Of a stretch of 64,000 nucleotides of DNA, positions 18,153 through 27,339 are shown in pieces. This DNA is from an uncultured Lachnospiraceae bacterium. Lineage in GTDB: Bacteria; Bacillota; Clostridia; Lachnospirales; Lachnospiraceae. Where the stretch lies: the NCBI GenBank assembly GCA_910579865.1, contig CAJTXA010000004.1, forward strand, positions 128,917-192,916. Direction: 5' to 3'. Under the pieces are notes generated by a model. It was given only the letters and a program-made list of their open reading frames with translations. It was not told the DNA's origin and ran no database searches. The stretch's first letter is position 1, and each line of letters opens with the position of its first letter. The position numbers and the translations under genes were made by a program.

Positions 18153-18440
18153 AAATTTTGGGGGATGCAGTTGAAAAGGCATAGATATAGGGCAGTTAAA
18201 AATTACTGGAAAGCCAGTAAAATACATAGTTCCGGGGATATATGACCGGAACATGAAAAAGAGAAAGTTTGCAAAGCAGATAAATGTATAAATGAACTTT
18301 ACTGCGAACTTTTGAGAATGAAACCCCTTGTAAGTGGCATTTATATGTTATTTACAAGAAACATTTCCTACTATTTAATAGAAGCAGTTTTCTAAAAAAT
18401 TTAATAATAAAAATAAATATTTACTAATTCAAATATAATA
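18153..18440. other. Intergenic remnant downstream of brnTA
   Basis: No intact gene. Two tight hairpins occur: TTACTGG-AAAG-CCAGTAA at 18203-18220 and GTTCCGG/CCGGAAC at 18229-18252. One frame across them reads GQLKITGKPVKYIVPGIYDR, then KKRKFAKQINV and a stop, so a gene remnant is possible. A diverged copy of the tsf terminator region lies at 18314-18362. Confidence 0.45.
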
Positions 18441-18464
18441 TTGATAATTTTTCAAAATGTGATA

Positions 18465-18473
18465 TGCTATAAT
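18465..18473 (+). promoter_or_regulatory. Extended -10 promoter of the HTH-PLD gene
   Basis: TGC followed by TATAAT at 18468-18473, about 40 bases before the start codon. TTGATA at 18441 is 21 bases away, too far for an optimal -35. Confidence 0.6.
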
Positions 18474-18512
18474 AAGTTAAAAGAAACGATATTTTGGAAA
18501 GAGGGGAAAGAA

Positions 18513-21500
18513 ATGGCAATATCCTATGAAGGATTATGGAATATTTTAAATGAAAGAGGAATTTCTAAGACCGAATTTCGGAAACTAATTAATATCAGTA
18601 CAGTAACTTTGGCAAAAATGTCTAAGAATGAGCCAGTATCTATGTCTGTGATAGAAACTATCTGCTTAACATTTCAATGTGAAATTGAGGAGATAATGAA
18701 GATTGAGAAAAAGGAACAGAAAAAGAAGTGGGGAAGGATACAAGAAAAAGCAGTTTATGTAATACGTTTGTTTTATCTTACGGAAGAATGGGATGGAGAG
18801 AATGATATAGATTTTTTATATGGATATGCTATTATGGCGGATGAGGGAGTAGAAAGTAAAAAAAGGTGGGAATTATTAGAACATATAAAACAAGAAAATA
18901 TTCGAGTTTGGGAAATTACATCAATGATTCGTGGAGACACTTTATGGATTCTTATTCGTGCTATGGAACAGAATAAAAATCTAGGAGAGTTTTTTAGAGA
19001 GTCTTCTACAGAATTACATGATAACTTAAGAAATAAAAGAAAAGAAGAGTGGCATAATCATTTTTTAAATGCACAGATTATTCATTTCAATAAGGATTAC
19101 AGGCCAGAAATTGTGTTGATTCCTGAAAGAGAGAGTAGTCTGTTAATAAAAGGGATGCAGCCATTTCACGCTTTTGGAGAGGATCCTTTGATTAGTGAAT
19201 CTTTTGTATGCAGATGGAAAAGAAAACTTTATTTTACTAAGGAAAAAGATTATGATATAAATAAAATGGAATTAATTTATAATTTTTTTAAAAAAGAAAA
19301 ATTTTTAGTGAATGGAATAAGGGATTTGTGTCGTATTGGTGATTTTGAAGTATTTTCGACCCTTGTAGATAAAATAGGACAAAAGGAATTATTTGAGATA
19401 GAATCACAAGTAGAGAGATTAGATAGTAGGCAGAAAGTACTAAAAGGATTTAAAATAACTGTTTTTTCCAAATATTTATCAGGAAGTTATATACTTGGAG
19501 TAACTACTTATAATGCAGGAAATCCTACTTCCTCAAAAATATATGATATTATTGTGAATGGACAGGATGTAACAAGAACCATAAATTTTGCGGAAAGCAG
19601 TGGAAAAGCGATTGTTTGTATATGGGAAAAAAGGGAAGAAAAGCAGATTCAGTTAATTGGATATAAGCAAATTTCTATTGTACGTGATTTGGTTGTGGAT
19701 ATGAAAATGAGTGAAAGGACGATTACAATAGAGGATAAATATACAAAAAAATTTCAAGAAACAAATGGTAAAAAAGGCAAAGACAGTGTGAATTGCAATA
19801 TGCGAAATTATAGTTCTTGGGAAAATCGTATAGAGAATAAAGGAAATGATCCTTGGAGAAAAGAGTTTATGCAGGTTGCAGATGACTTTGAAGAGTTATA
19901 TGGAACAGAAATAGCAGAAAGTCGGTTTTTTGCTCAGGGAATGAAAGGACATGAAGAATTTTTAAAATGGTTGAACGAAGAAATAAATAAAAAAGAAATA
20001 GAAGATATTTGGATATTTGATCCTTATATTGATGCAGACAGTGTGACTAGAATATTACGCTCTTTGGAAGATACAAAAATACAGATGAAAATTGTTACAG
20101 ATGCAAAAGCTCCTAGTCGAAATCAAAACAACAGAATTGGTATACTTCAAAATACTTGTTATCAATTAGAAGAACTTTTGAAAAGTCGGTTTTCCTTTTA
20201 TGCATTTCAAGCAAATAAATGTCTTTTGCATGATAGGATTATCCTGTTATGTGGTCAAAAATATATCCCTATTGTTTATAATATGAGTAATTCATTGGAT
20301 AATATGGCGATGTATACTCCTTCTATTGTATGTAAATTAAGTCGTAATTCTGCAAAAGAAGTTGCAACATATTATTTGGAATTATATCAGAAAGAACAAG
20401 AGAAAGGACATATTCAAGTATTATGGGAAAAAGAAATATATAGTCAAAGGCAAAGTGTAGTTAAAGTTTCTAAGAAAGAACAAGAAAAAGATTTGGATGA
20501 TTTCGTGGAATTTTTTAATGAAAAATTAAAAAAAGAGAAGCTAGGTTTATTACATAGAGAAAAAGGAAGAATTGTTTTTCCTGATTTTTTAGACAAGGAA
20601 GAAAAAATAAAGATGATGGAGGTATTATGTATAAATGCCAATGAGTATTGGGAAAAAATATGTTTTCTTTGTGCAAATATAGAGGATACAACTTGTATAG
20701 AGTTAGAAAAAAAGCTGGAGGAGTCTTATAATCAGGATTGGGGGGAAAAATTACAAGAAATACTAATCAAGGAGTTAGATAAAGATAGGGAGGAACAAAA
20801 AAAAGAGGGGTGCAAGGTTTATCAGAAAGAGGATTTTAGAGAAATTTTACAGGGAATGGGAGAACTGTTCGAAAATTTATATGGGGTTCAAATTGAACCT
20901 TGTTTGTCACAGAAGGGAGAACAGGCTTTGGGAATTCTGATTATAAAGGATTTTTTTCGGTATCAGATGATTTTAGAACAGCTAGATAAAAAGGAAGGCT
21001 CTTTGCAAGTATTAAAACAAGAAAGGGCTATGATTTATAAATTGATTTGTATAATGGAGGAAAGAAAAAAACTTTCAAAAGAATTAGCAGAAAAATGTTT
21101 AGTATCAGAAAACCAAAATTTAATTGCAGTTGGAATACAATGGTTTATAAAACAAAGAAAGATAGAAACAGTAATTGATAAAGTAAAAGATTCTTTTTAT
21201 TGTCATGAGTTTTTTAAAGAAATGATAATCGACTTGCAAGTCGAGGACTGCCAAAAAGAACATTTTTTAAAAAGTGAAAAATTTGAGGAAGAAAAGAAGA
21301 GTTTTCTATTAAAAATGCAAGAGGTAAAAGAAAGTTGGGTGAATTATTTTTCAGACACATTAACAGCTAAACAGTTAGAGGATAGAGAATATTTTAAAGA
21401 AATTGGAACAAGAAGCAAGGAGGATGTTTGTGATCTTATAGTAATGCTTTATAAGGCAAATAAACTTTCGGTTACAGAATTAGAGATTTTTTTAACAGAT

Positions 21501-21938
21501 TGTTTTTTAGAAAAATTGGAAAAGGATTATAAGAAAGAGGATGGTTATTGGAGAATAGAAGATTTTCAAAATGGAGAATTGTTTTTGGTTACACTAAAAG
21601 AATTTGGAACAGAAATTGCAGGGAAATTAGCAGTGGAAAACTTAATTTCTTGGGAAAAAAAATTAGTAAAAGTATTACATGATGTATTTTTACAACAGAA
21701 AAATTATACAAAGTGGAAGTGTTATATTGATATGCTGATATGGTGTTGTACGATGCGTATTTTTTGCCAGAATTTTTGGAAGGAGTATGAGATTTGGATG
21801 CAGGCGGATCGAAACAGACAGACAAGACAAAAGGAAATTCAAGGCTTATTAAAAAAATATCAGTCTACATTGAAGAAATATTCTGAGGCATATCGGCTTT
21901 TCTGTGAAATAAAAAAGCAACTTACGAACGAAGTATAG
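18513..21938 (+). CDS. Large HTH plus phospholipase-D-like protein, VPA1262-like, candidate defence protein
   Basis: 1141 residues. Residues 1-65 form a Cro/C1-type HTH (YEGLWNILNERGISKTEFRK, then TVTLAKMSKNEPVSM). The middle contains a PLD-like module: IFDPYIDADSVTRIL near residue 500, LHDRIILLCG near 571, and NMSNSLDNMAMYTPSIV after it, an H-x-R variant of the HxK signature. This IFDPY/HDR/NSL order resembles the C-terminal nuclease-like part of VPA1262-family proteins, which occur in defence contexts. The remaining 500 residues are helical and charged, with no motif I can name. ATG 18513 follows GAGGGGAAAG; the frame opens at 18441 but that start overlaps the promoter. It stands alone between promoter and terminator. 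Confidence 0.7.
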   Translation: MAISYEGLWNILNERGISKTEFRKLINISTVTLAKMSKNEPVSMSVIETICLTFQCEIEEIMKIEKKEQKKKWGRIQEKAVYVIRLFYLTEEWDGENDIDFLYGYAIMADEGVESKKRWELLEHIKQENIRVWEITSMIRGDTLWILIRAMEQNKNLGEFFRESSTELHDNLRNKRKEEWHNHFLNAQIIHFNKDYRPEIVLIPERESSLLIKGMQPFHAFGEDPLISESFVCRWKRKLYFTKEKDYDINKMELIYNFFKKEKFLVNGIRDLCRIGDFEVFSTLVDKIGQKELFEIESQVERLDSRQKVLKGFKITVFSKYLSGSYILGVTTYNAGNPTSSKIYDIIVNGQDVTRTINFAESSGKAIVCIWEKREEKQIQLIGYKQISIVRDLVVDMKMSERTITIEDKYTKKFQETNGKKGKDSVNCNMRNYSSWENRIENKGNDPWRKEFMQVADDFEELYGTEIAESRFFAQGMKGHEEFLKWLNEEINKKEIEDIWIFDPYIDADSVTRILRSLEDTKIQMKIVTDAKAPSRNQNNRIGILQNTCYQLEELLKSRFSFYAFQANKCLLHDRIILLCGQKYIPIVYNMSNSLDNMAMYTPSIVCKLSRNSAKEVATYYLELYQKEQEKGHIQVLWEKEIYSQRQSVVKVSKKEQEKDLDDFVEFFNEKLKKEKLGLLHREKGRIVFPDFLDKEEKIKMMEVLCINANEYWEKICFLCANIEDTTCIELEKKLEESYNQDWGEKLQEILIKELDKDREEQKKEGCKVYQKEDFREILQGMGELFENLYGVQIEPCLSQKGEQALGILIIKDFFRYQMILEQLDKKEGSLQVLKQERAMIYKLICIMEERKKLSKELAEKCLVSENQNLIAVGIQWFIKQRKIETVIDKVKDSFYCHEFFKEMIIDLQVEDCQKEHFLKSEKFEEEKKSFLLKMQEVKESWVNYFSDTLTAKQLEDREYFKEIGTRSKEDVCDLIVMLYKANKLSVTELEIFLTDCFLEKLEKDYKKEDGYWRIEDFQNGELFLVTLKEFGTEIAGKLAVENLISWEKKLVKVLHDVFLQQKNYTKWKCYIDMLIWCCTMRIFCQNFWKEYEIWMQADRNRQTRQKEIQGLLKKYQSTLKKYSEAYRLFCEIKKQLTNEV

Positions 21939-21984
21939 GAGTAATTGTTATCTATGTATTTTGATTATAAAAAAGATTAAGAAC

Positions 21985-22024
21985 AAGGTAAGAAAAAATG
22001 TTATGTTTTTTCTTATCTTTTTTC
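21985..22024 (+). terminator. Terminator after the HTH-PLD gene
   Basis: AAGGTAAGAAAAA pairs with TTTTTCTTATCTT and is followed by more T residues. Confidence 0.75.
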
Positions 22025-22047
22025 TTTACTAACACAACTAAATTTTA

Positions 22048-22093
22048 TTGACATTTCAGATAGAATACTATAAAATAGTTCGAAATAGAACAA
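22048..22093 (+). promoter_or_regulatory. Promoter and possible MarR operator
   Basis: TTGACA at 22048-22053, 17-base spacer, TAAAAT at 22071-22076. An inverted repeat GTTC-gaaata-GAAC at 22078-22091 overlaps the start-site region and would suit autoregulation by the MarR protein. The promoter is clear; the operator is a guess. Confidence 0.7.
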
Positions 22094-22105
22094 TAAGGAG
22101 GAACT

Positions 22106-22555
22106 ATGATACCATTAAATTTATGGGAGCATCAAAATATTATCAAAACATTTTATGGAAAATGTGTAGAGGGAGTTTGTGAAAAACATCAAATTACACG
22201 TATGGAGTTGGATATTCTTTTATTTTTATCAAATAATCCTCTTTTTGATACGGCAGCTGATATAGTGGAGGTAAGGTGTCTGTCTAAGTCACAAGTATCC
22301 GTTTCAATTAAATTATTAGAGGAAAAAGGATATCTGAAAAAAAAGTATACAAAAGAAAATCGAAAGACAGCACATTTGCAGATTTGTGATTTAGCAGTTC
22401 CTATTATTTTAGATGGAAAAGCAGCACAAGAACAATTTGTAACGACTATGTTTGCAGGAATTCCACAAAAGGAAATGGAAGTAATGAAACAATGTCATCA
22501 ACATATTTTAGAAAATATTAAGCGATATCAGAAGGAGGGATTTGATTTTGTATAA
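22106..22555 (+). CDS. MarR-family transcriptional regulator
   Basis: 149 residues with a winged-helix core: ITRMELDILLFLSNNPLFDT, then the recognition helix LSKSQVSVSIKLLEEKGYL and the wing KKYTKENRKTAHLQI. AAGGAGG precedes the ATG. Its end overlaps the start of the TSUP exporter, so it probably controls that gene. The effector is unknown; the partner suggests a sulfur- or carbon-containing anion. Confidence 0.88.
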   Translation: MIPLNLWEHQNIIKTFYGKCVEGVCEKHQITRMELDILLFLSNNPLFDTAADIVEVRCLSKSQVSVSIKLLEEKGYLKKKYTKENRKTAHLQICDLAVPIILDGKAAQEQFVTTMFAGIPQKEMEVMKQCHQHILENIKRYQKEGFDFV

Positions 22556-23315
22556 ATTATTGATTTGTTTTATAGCAGGAATGGGTGCAGGACTTGGAAC
22601 AGGATTTGCAGGTATGAGCGCAGCAGCAGTAATTAGTCCTATGTTGATTACATTTTTAAATTTTCCAGCATATGAAGCGGTTGGGATTGCTTTAGCAAGT
22701 GATGTGCTTGCTAGTGCAGTAAGTGCTTATACCTATGGAAAGAATAAAAATTTAGATGTAAGAAATGGTTTGATTATGATGATAACAGTGTTATTGTTTA
22801 CACTGGTAGGAAGCTGGATAGCAAGTCTTGTTCCAAATACTACAATGGGAAGTTTTTCTGTCTTTATGACATTGCTGTTAGGAATTAAATTTATAGTAAA
22901 ACCAGTTATGACAACAAAAGAAAGTATGAATATAGTAAGTGGAAAAAAGAGAATTATACAGTCTATAATCAGTGGAATGGTAGTTGGTTTTATCTGTGGG
23001 TTTATTGGTGCTGGAGGTGGCATGATGATGCTGTTGATTTTAACGAGTGTTTTAGGATATGAATTAAAAACAGCAGTAGGGACTAGTGTATTTATTATGG
23101 CATTTACTGCTTTAACAGGAGCGATTAGTCATTTTATGATAGGAGGAATTCCAGATATAGGATGTCTAGTTTTTTGTGTTGCATTTACTTTATTATGGGC
23201 AAAAATTGCTGCAAAATTTGCTAATAAAGCAAGTGCTGCAACTTTAAATCGTGCAACTGGAATAGTATTAGCGATATTGGGAAGTTTGATTCTTCTTGTG
23301 AATTATTTAAAATAA
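22548..23315 (+). CDS. TSUP/TauE-SafE family membrane transporter
   Basis: About 255 residues with eight predicted membrane helices in two repeats. Each repeat carries the family glycine motif: GMGAGLGTGFAGMSAAAVIS near the start and CGFIGAGGGMMMLLILTSV near residue 148. The family exports or imports sulfite, sulfoacetate and similar anions. TTG 22548 is preferred because GAAGGAGG lies 9 bases upstream; TTG 22542 is too close. It is translationally coupled to marR. The substrate cannot be told from sequence. Confidence 0.88.
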   Translation: MYKLLICFIAGMGAGLGTGFAGMSAAAVISPMLITFLNFPAYEAVGIALASDVLASAVSAYTYGKNKNLDVRNGLIMMITVLLFTLVGSWIASLVPNTTMGSFSVFMTLLLGIKFIVKPVMTTKESMNIVSGKKRIIQSIISGMVVGFICGFIGAGGGMMMLLILTSVLGYELKTAVGTSVFIMAFTALTGAISHFMIGGIPDIGCLVFCVAFTLLWAKIAAKFANKASAATLNRATGIVLAILGSLILLVNYLK

Positions 23316-23383
23316 AAAAGTAAATTTAACAAGATTTCATTTAGAAATTTTTATTTTAAAGAAAAAATTTTTAGGATATTTAT

Positions 23384-23441
23384 GTTTTGTGTCAAATAAG
23401 AAAAATAAAATCAATTATATTGTTCAAATTTGACACAAAAC
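23384..23441. terminator. Perfect 14-bp inverted repeat between convergent genes
   Basis: GTTTTGTGTCAAAT at 23384-23397 and its exact complement at 23428-23441, with a 30-base AT-rich loop. It lies between the TSUP gene and the convergent kinase and could be a bidirectional terminator, but the T runs are poor and the loop is long for a classic one. Confidence 0.55.
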
Positions 23442-23450
23442 AAATAAATA

Positions 23451-25700
23451 TTAATCTTCTCCATATAAAGATTTGTGAATTTGTACAGTTTTTACTATTG
23501 TCTCTAATAAGAGTGGAACGTCAATTGGTTTCGTTAAATGAGCATCCATACCACATTCAATTGATTTTCGTTTATCACTTTCAAATGCATCTGCTGATAA
23601 GGCAATAATAGGAAGTCGGGACAGTGTAGGATGTTTCAGTTTTCGAATTGCTTTTGCTGCCTGCCATCCATCCATAATAGGCATTTGAATATCCATTAAA
23701 ATTAAAGCAAATTCACCTGGCGTAGAACTTGCTAACTTATCAATAGCAATACTACCATTTACAGCAGTGTCAACCTGAAAGCCAAGACCTTGAAGAATTT
23801 CTGTTTCAATCTCTAGATTAATTTCATTATCTTCTACTAGAAGAATTTTTTGTTCCATTAGATTTGAAAGACTGTCTTCGGAATCAATAGAAAATGGAAG
23901 CGGACGATTTTGAATACGAAGACGAAGAGTAACAATAAATTCACTTCCTTTTCCAAGTGTACTATTGACTTCAATTTTTCCGCCCATCATTTCTACAATA
24001 TTTTTTGCAATTGTAAGTCCAAGTCCTGTACCAGGAATACCACTAAAAGTAGTATTTTTTTCTCGTTCAAATGGTTCAAAGATACGTTTTAAAAAATCCT
24101 GTCCAATTCCAATTCCAGTATCTTCTACAGAAAATTGGTAAATAGCATAGTCATTTGGTAATTTTTCTAATTCGGTAAGAGTAAGAGAAACCTTGCCATT
24201 ATTAAGTGTATATTTTAATGCGTTATTAATTAAGTACAAAAGAATTTGTTTTAACTTATCTCTATCGCCATAGATATCACAATGTTCTAAACCAGCAGAA
24301 TTTAAAGTAAAAGTAATATTTTTTTCTGTTGCCTGTAAAGTCAAAGATTTCTGTATATCTTGTATAATATCACATAAATTACATTCCGTTTCAATAATTC
24401 GAATATCATTTGCTTCTGTCCATGCGATTTCCAATACTTTATCAATCAAATCTAAAAGCTGTCTGCTTGCAGCATCGATTTTATCAAGGTATTGAGAAAC
24501 AACATTGTAGTCTTTGATATGTTTTTTTGCAAGTGTAGTATATCCAAAAACAGCATTTAAAGGAGTTCTCATATCATGTGACATATTTGAAAGAAATGTA
24601 TTTTTTGCAGTGATCGCCAGATTTGCATTATTCAGAGCTTCCTCAAACATTTGCTTTTGTTCCATTTCTCGTTGAATCTCTTCATCTACTCTGCGATATC
24701 CCATTACAATTTGAGAGATATGTTTTCTATGTCCTACATTTACAATACGAAGTTGTAAATATTGTAATTCTTCTCCATTTAAAACACGATAGTTGATATA
24801 ATATGTTTTATTATTCGACAGTTTTTCTCGAATATAGGCTGGAGTAGTTACTTTAGAAATAATCTCACGATCTTCAGGATGTACCCAAGTATTGACATAA
24901 TCATTCGCAAACCAAGCAAATCCACGGGATTGGATTTTTTGACTAAATTGATGTTCGGTTCGAACACTTAAGCGGTAAGGCAATAATTTATCAGTATTTA
25001 AATCGACATAAAGAATAGTTTCATAATTGATACTAAGTCCTTCAATTACTTCTAAACGACGTAAATGTTCTTGGTTAATTAATCTTCGCTCTTTGTCATA
25101 TTCTTCGATTAGACTTTGTAATTTTTTTTCTTTTTGTGATTTTTCATTTAACAGAGTGGCTTTTTCCATTAATTCTCGCTCTTTTTTTTCAGTAGAATCG
25201 CTGAGAAAGACATAGAAAATATCTCCTATCGATTCACTGTGAATAAAATGCCCATAATCTTGCAACCAACCAAGAGAGCCATCTTTGCGAATAATTCGAT
25301 ATTCTACATAATCAAGATCATTACAATTATTCATAATTTGTGCTTTGATAGTTTGTTCCACTTTTGCCAAATCTTGAGGATGTACAACCCCTCGAAAGGA
25401 GTTTCCAGTTAGTTCTCGAAATTCTTGAATAGAATTACATTGAAAGATTCGTAGAAGTGCCTGATTTGCATAAATAATTTCTTCTGCTCCATCTGCATGA
25501 TAGATTAGTATACCACCAGGCATTTCATCCATAAAACGGATAACTTCATATACCGTTTGAAGTTTTTGGGAATCAGAGAAAGAGTTTCCTGATTTTCCTT
25601 CTTCTATTAGACGATCAAGATCAATAGCAGCGTTTTCCTCAGAATCTAATAGAGTAAAAATATATTCAATTAAATTGTGGCTTGTATTTTGTTCGCTCAT
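23451..25700 (-). CDS. Hybrid sensor histidine kinase with PAS domains and receiver
   Basis: 749 residues, with no membrane helix seen, so cytoplasmic. In order: a PAS domain (about 50-175, with LIYHADGAEEIIYANQALL), a coiled coil, a second PAS-like region (about 225-330), HisKA with the phospho-His in FLSNMSHDMRTPLNAV, HATPase with LLYLINNALKYT, EDTGIGIG and GTGLGLTIAKNIV, and a C-terminal receiver with LLVEDNEINLEI and the acceptor Asp in LILMDIQMPIMDGW. The start at 25700 has GGGAGGATT upstream; a start at 25760 lacks one. There is no adjacent response regulator, so the attached receiver probably hands on to a distant partner. Similar large kinases are abundant in gut Lachnospiraceae. Confidence 0.9.
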   Translation of the reverse strand: MSEQNTSHNLIEYIFTLLDSEENAAIDLDRLIEEGKSGNSFSDSQKLQTVYEVIRFMDEMPGGILIYHADGAEEIIYANQALLRIFQCNSIQEFRELTGNSFRGVVHPQDLAKVEQTIKAQIMNNCNDLDYVEYRIIRKDGSLGWLQDYGHFIHSESIGDIFYVFLSDSTEKKERELMEKATLLNEKSQKEKKLQSLIEEYDKERRLINQEHLRRLEVIEGLSINYETILYVDLNTDKLLPYRLSVRTEHQFSQKIQSRGFAWFANDYVNTWVHPEDREIISKVTTPAYIREKLSNNKTYYINYRVLNGEELQYLQLRIVNVGHRKHISQIVMGYRRVDEEIQREMEQKQMFEEALNNANLAITAKNTFLSNMSHDMRTPLNAVFGYTTLAKKHIKDYNVVSQYLDKIDAASRQLLDLIDKVLEIAWTEANDIRIIETECNLCDIIQDIQKSLTLQATEKNITFTLNSAGLEHCDIYGDRDKLKQILLYLINNALKYTLNNGKVSLTLTELEKLPNDYAIYQFSVEDTGIGIGQDFLKRIFEPFEREKNTTFSGIPGTGLGLTIAKNIVEMMGGKIEVNSTLGKGSEFIVTLRLRIQNRPLPFSIDSEDSLSNLMEQKILLVEDNEINLEIETEILQGLGFQVDTAVNGSIAIDKLASSTPGEFALILMDIQMPIMDGWQAAKAIRKLKHPTLSRLPIIALSADAFESDKRKSIECGMDAHLTKPIDVPLLLETIVKTVQIHKSLYGED

Positions 25701-26020
25701 GATAACAATCCTCCCAAAGTCTTTCGGACAAATTTTACCATAAAATTGTGAATTTGTCATTATTTATTGTGGAAGAATCTTATTATTTTAATAAAGATTA
25801 TTATTATTATTATAATGATTAAGAAGAAAGAAAATAAATTTTAACTGTTATAACTTAGATATTTGCATGAAATAAAGGACTTTTACAAGATGTATTTTTT
25901 AAAAGATTTTTAATAAATATATAATTTTTTTGTAATCTAAATAAAAAATAATACCTAAGTACTATAAAAATAATATTTTTATAAAATAATAAAACTTGAC
26001 AAAAGATGTCAGGATATATG

Positions 26021-26029
26021 TGTTATATT
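26021..26029 (+). promoter_or_regulatory. Promoter of a short leader unit
   Basis: TGT-TATATT is an extended -10. A perfect TTGACA lies at 25996-26001 but 22 bases away, longer than ideal. Confidence 0.5.
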
Positions 26030-26085
26030 AAGTACTATAGTAATACACAAACTTAAAACAGAAAGAAAAGATGGAGGTAAAAAGA

Positions 26086-26115
26086 ATGAATAAGGAAAAT
26101 CAGAAATTTTTTTAA
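26086..26115 (+). CDS. Nine-residue leader-type peptide
   Basis: Reads MNKENQKFF and stop, preceded by a very strong GGAGGT 9 bases upstream. It lies about 50 bases after a promoter and directly before a hairpin terminator, the layout of an attenuator leader. It has no run of a single regulatory amino acid other than the final two Phe. No obvious regulated gene follows immediately; the next gene starts 280 bases on. Confidence 0.5.
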   Translation: MNKENQKFF

Positions 26116-26121
26116 AAATAG

Positions 26122-26170
26122 AACAGATAAGCTTGTGGTTAAAGAATATCACAGTTTATCTGTTTTATTT
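26122..26170 (+). terminator. Terminator of the leader unit
   Basis: AACAGATAA at 26122-26130 pairs with TTATCTGTT at 26156-26164; an inner GTG/CAC can pair. A T-rich run follows. Confidence 0.75.
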
Positions 26171-26395
26171 GTTTATAAACATGCTTAAGAGATAGAGGGA
26201 TTTCTTGAATAATTATGTGAAAAGAATTTAGAAATTTTTGTTATAAGAGAGTAGAAAAATATGCTTGAAAACTATAGAACATATCCACTATAAGTATTTG
26301 CTATATTATAATAGTTGTATTATACTATAAAAAAGAGTAAAATAGATAAAATAAATTAGAAATTAGGTAAAGAATGGAAAGGAGTTATAACGTTT

Positions 26396-27247
26396 ATGAA
26401 TAAAATAGAGAATCAAACATTTGATAGTGAAAGGGCATTATATGGAAGTCAAGAAATGATAATAAAAAATTGTTTATTTGATGGACCAGCAGATGGAGAA
26501 AGTGCATTAAAAGAAAGTCGGGATATTCAGGTATCCCATTGTTTTTTTAACCTTCGCTATCCATTTTGGCATGATAATCAATTAAAATTATCGGATTCCG
26601 AGATGACAGAACTTTGCCGAGCTGCATTGTGGTATTCTACTGATATTGAAATTGTAAATACAAAGTTACATGGAATTAAAGCTTTAAGAGAGTGCAGCCA
26701 AGTGAAAATGCAAGGATGTGATATTATTTCTCCTGAATTTGGATGGTTTGTGCATAAGATAGAGATGAAAGATTGTACCATACAAAGCGAATATTTTATG
26801 ATGCGTTCCGATCATCTTACCTTTACAAATTTGCAGATGAAAGGGAAATATTCTTTTCAATATATTGAAGATTCTGTATTTGAACATTGTGTTTTTGATA
26901 CAAAAGATGCCTTTTGGCATGCAAAAAATGTAATCATTCGTGATAGTGTAATAAAAGGAGAATACTTGGCTTGGTATTGTGAAAATGTCACTTTTGAGAA
27001 TTGTAAAATTATTGGAACACAACCCCTTTGTTATTGTAAAGGATTGCGATTGATTCACTGTGAGATGATAGATACCGATTTATGTTTTGAAAAATCAGAA
27101 GTAGAAGCTACCATTTGTACTTCTGTTGTCAGTATTAAAAATCCTTTGTCGGGTCATATTTATGCAGAATCAGTAGGAGAAATTATTCAAGATGATATTC
27201 ATTCTCATGAAGAAATCGTTGTACAAAGAAAAAATTGCTGTGCATAG
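26396..27247 (+). CDS. DUF3737 right-handed beta-helix protein
   Basis: 283 residues made of imperfect repeats such as IQVSHCFFNLRYPFWHDNQL, VKMQGCDIISPEFGW and FEHCVFDTKDAFWHAKNV, the pattern of a parallel beta-helix. It matches the DUF3737 family, widespread in gut Firmicutes and of unknown function. No signal peptide is seen, so it is probably cytoplasmic. AAAGGAG precedes the ATG. It ends in NCCA-type residues (KNCCA). It seems to be monocistronic. Confidence 0.85.
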   Translation: MNKIENQTFDSERALYGSQEMIIKNCLFDGPADGESALKESRDIQVSHCFFNLRYPFWHDNQLKLSDSEMTELCRAALWYSTDIEIVNTKLHGIKALRECSQVKMQGCDIISPEFGWFVHKIEMKDCTIQSEYFMMRSDHLTFTNLQMKGKYSFQYIEDSVFEHCVFDTKDAFWHAKNVIIRDSVIKGEYLAWYCENVTFENCKIIGTQPLCYCKGLRLIHCEMIDTDLCFEKSEVEATICTSVVSIKNPLSGHIYAESVGEIIQDDIHSHEEIVVQRKNCCA

Positions 27248-27269
27248 GATTCCCGTTTGGTAAAAAACG

Positions 27270-27278
27270 TGCTATAAT
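27270..27278 (+). promoter_or_regulatory. Extended -10 promoter of pfp
   Basis: TGC followed by TATAAT at 27273-27278, about 60 bases before the start codon. Confidence 0.65.
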
Positions 27279-27339
27279 AAAGAAGTTGGATCATTCTATC
27301 ATTTTATACTTAAATAATTTTAATTAGGAGGTTTTCAAA

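Larger units (their letters stand above)
25761..26395. other. Very AT-rich intergenic region
   Basis: About 630 bases between divergent genes. It contains no normal gene, but holds a short transcription unit: extended -10 at 26021-26029, a 9-codon frame at 26086-26115 and a hairpin terminator at 26122-26168. The rest is A/T-rich without recognisable structure. Confidence 0.6.
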
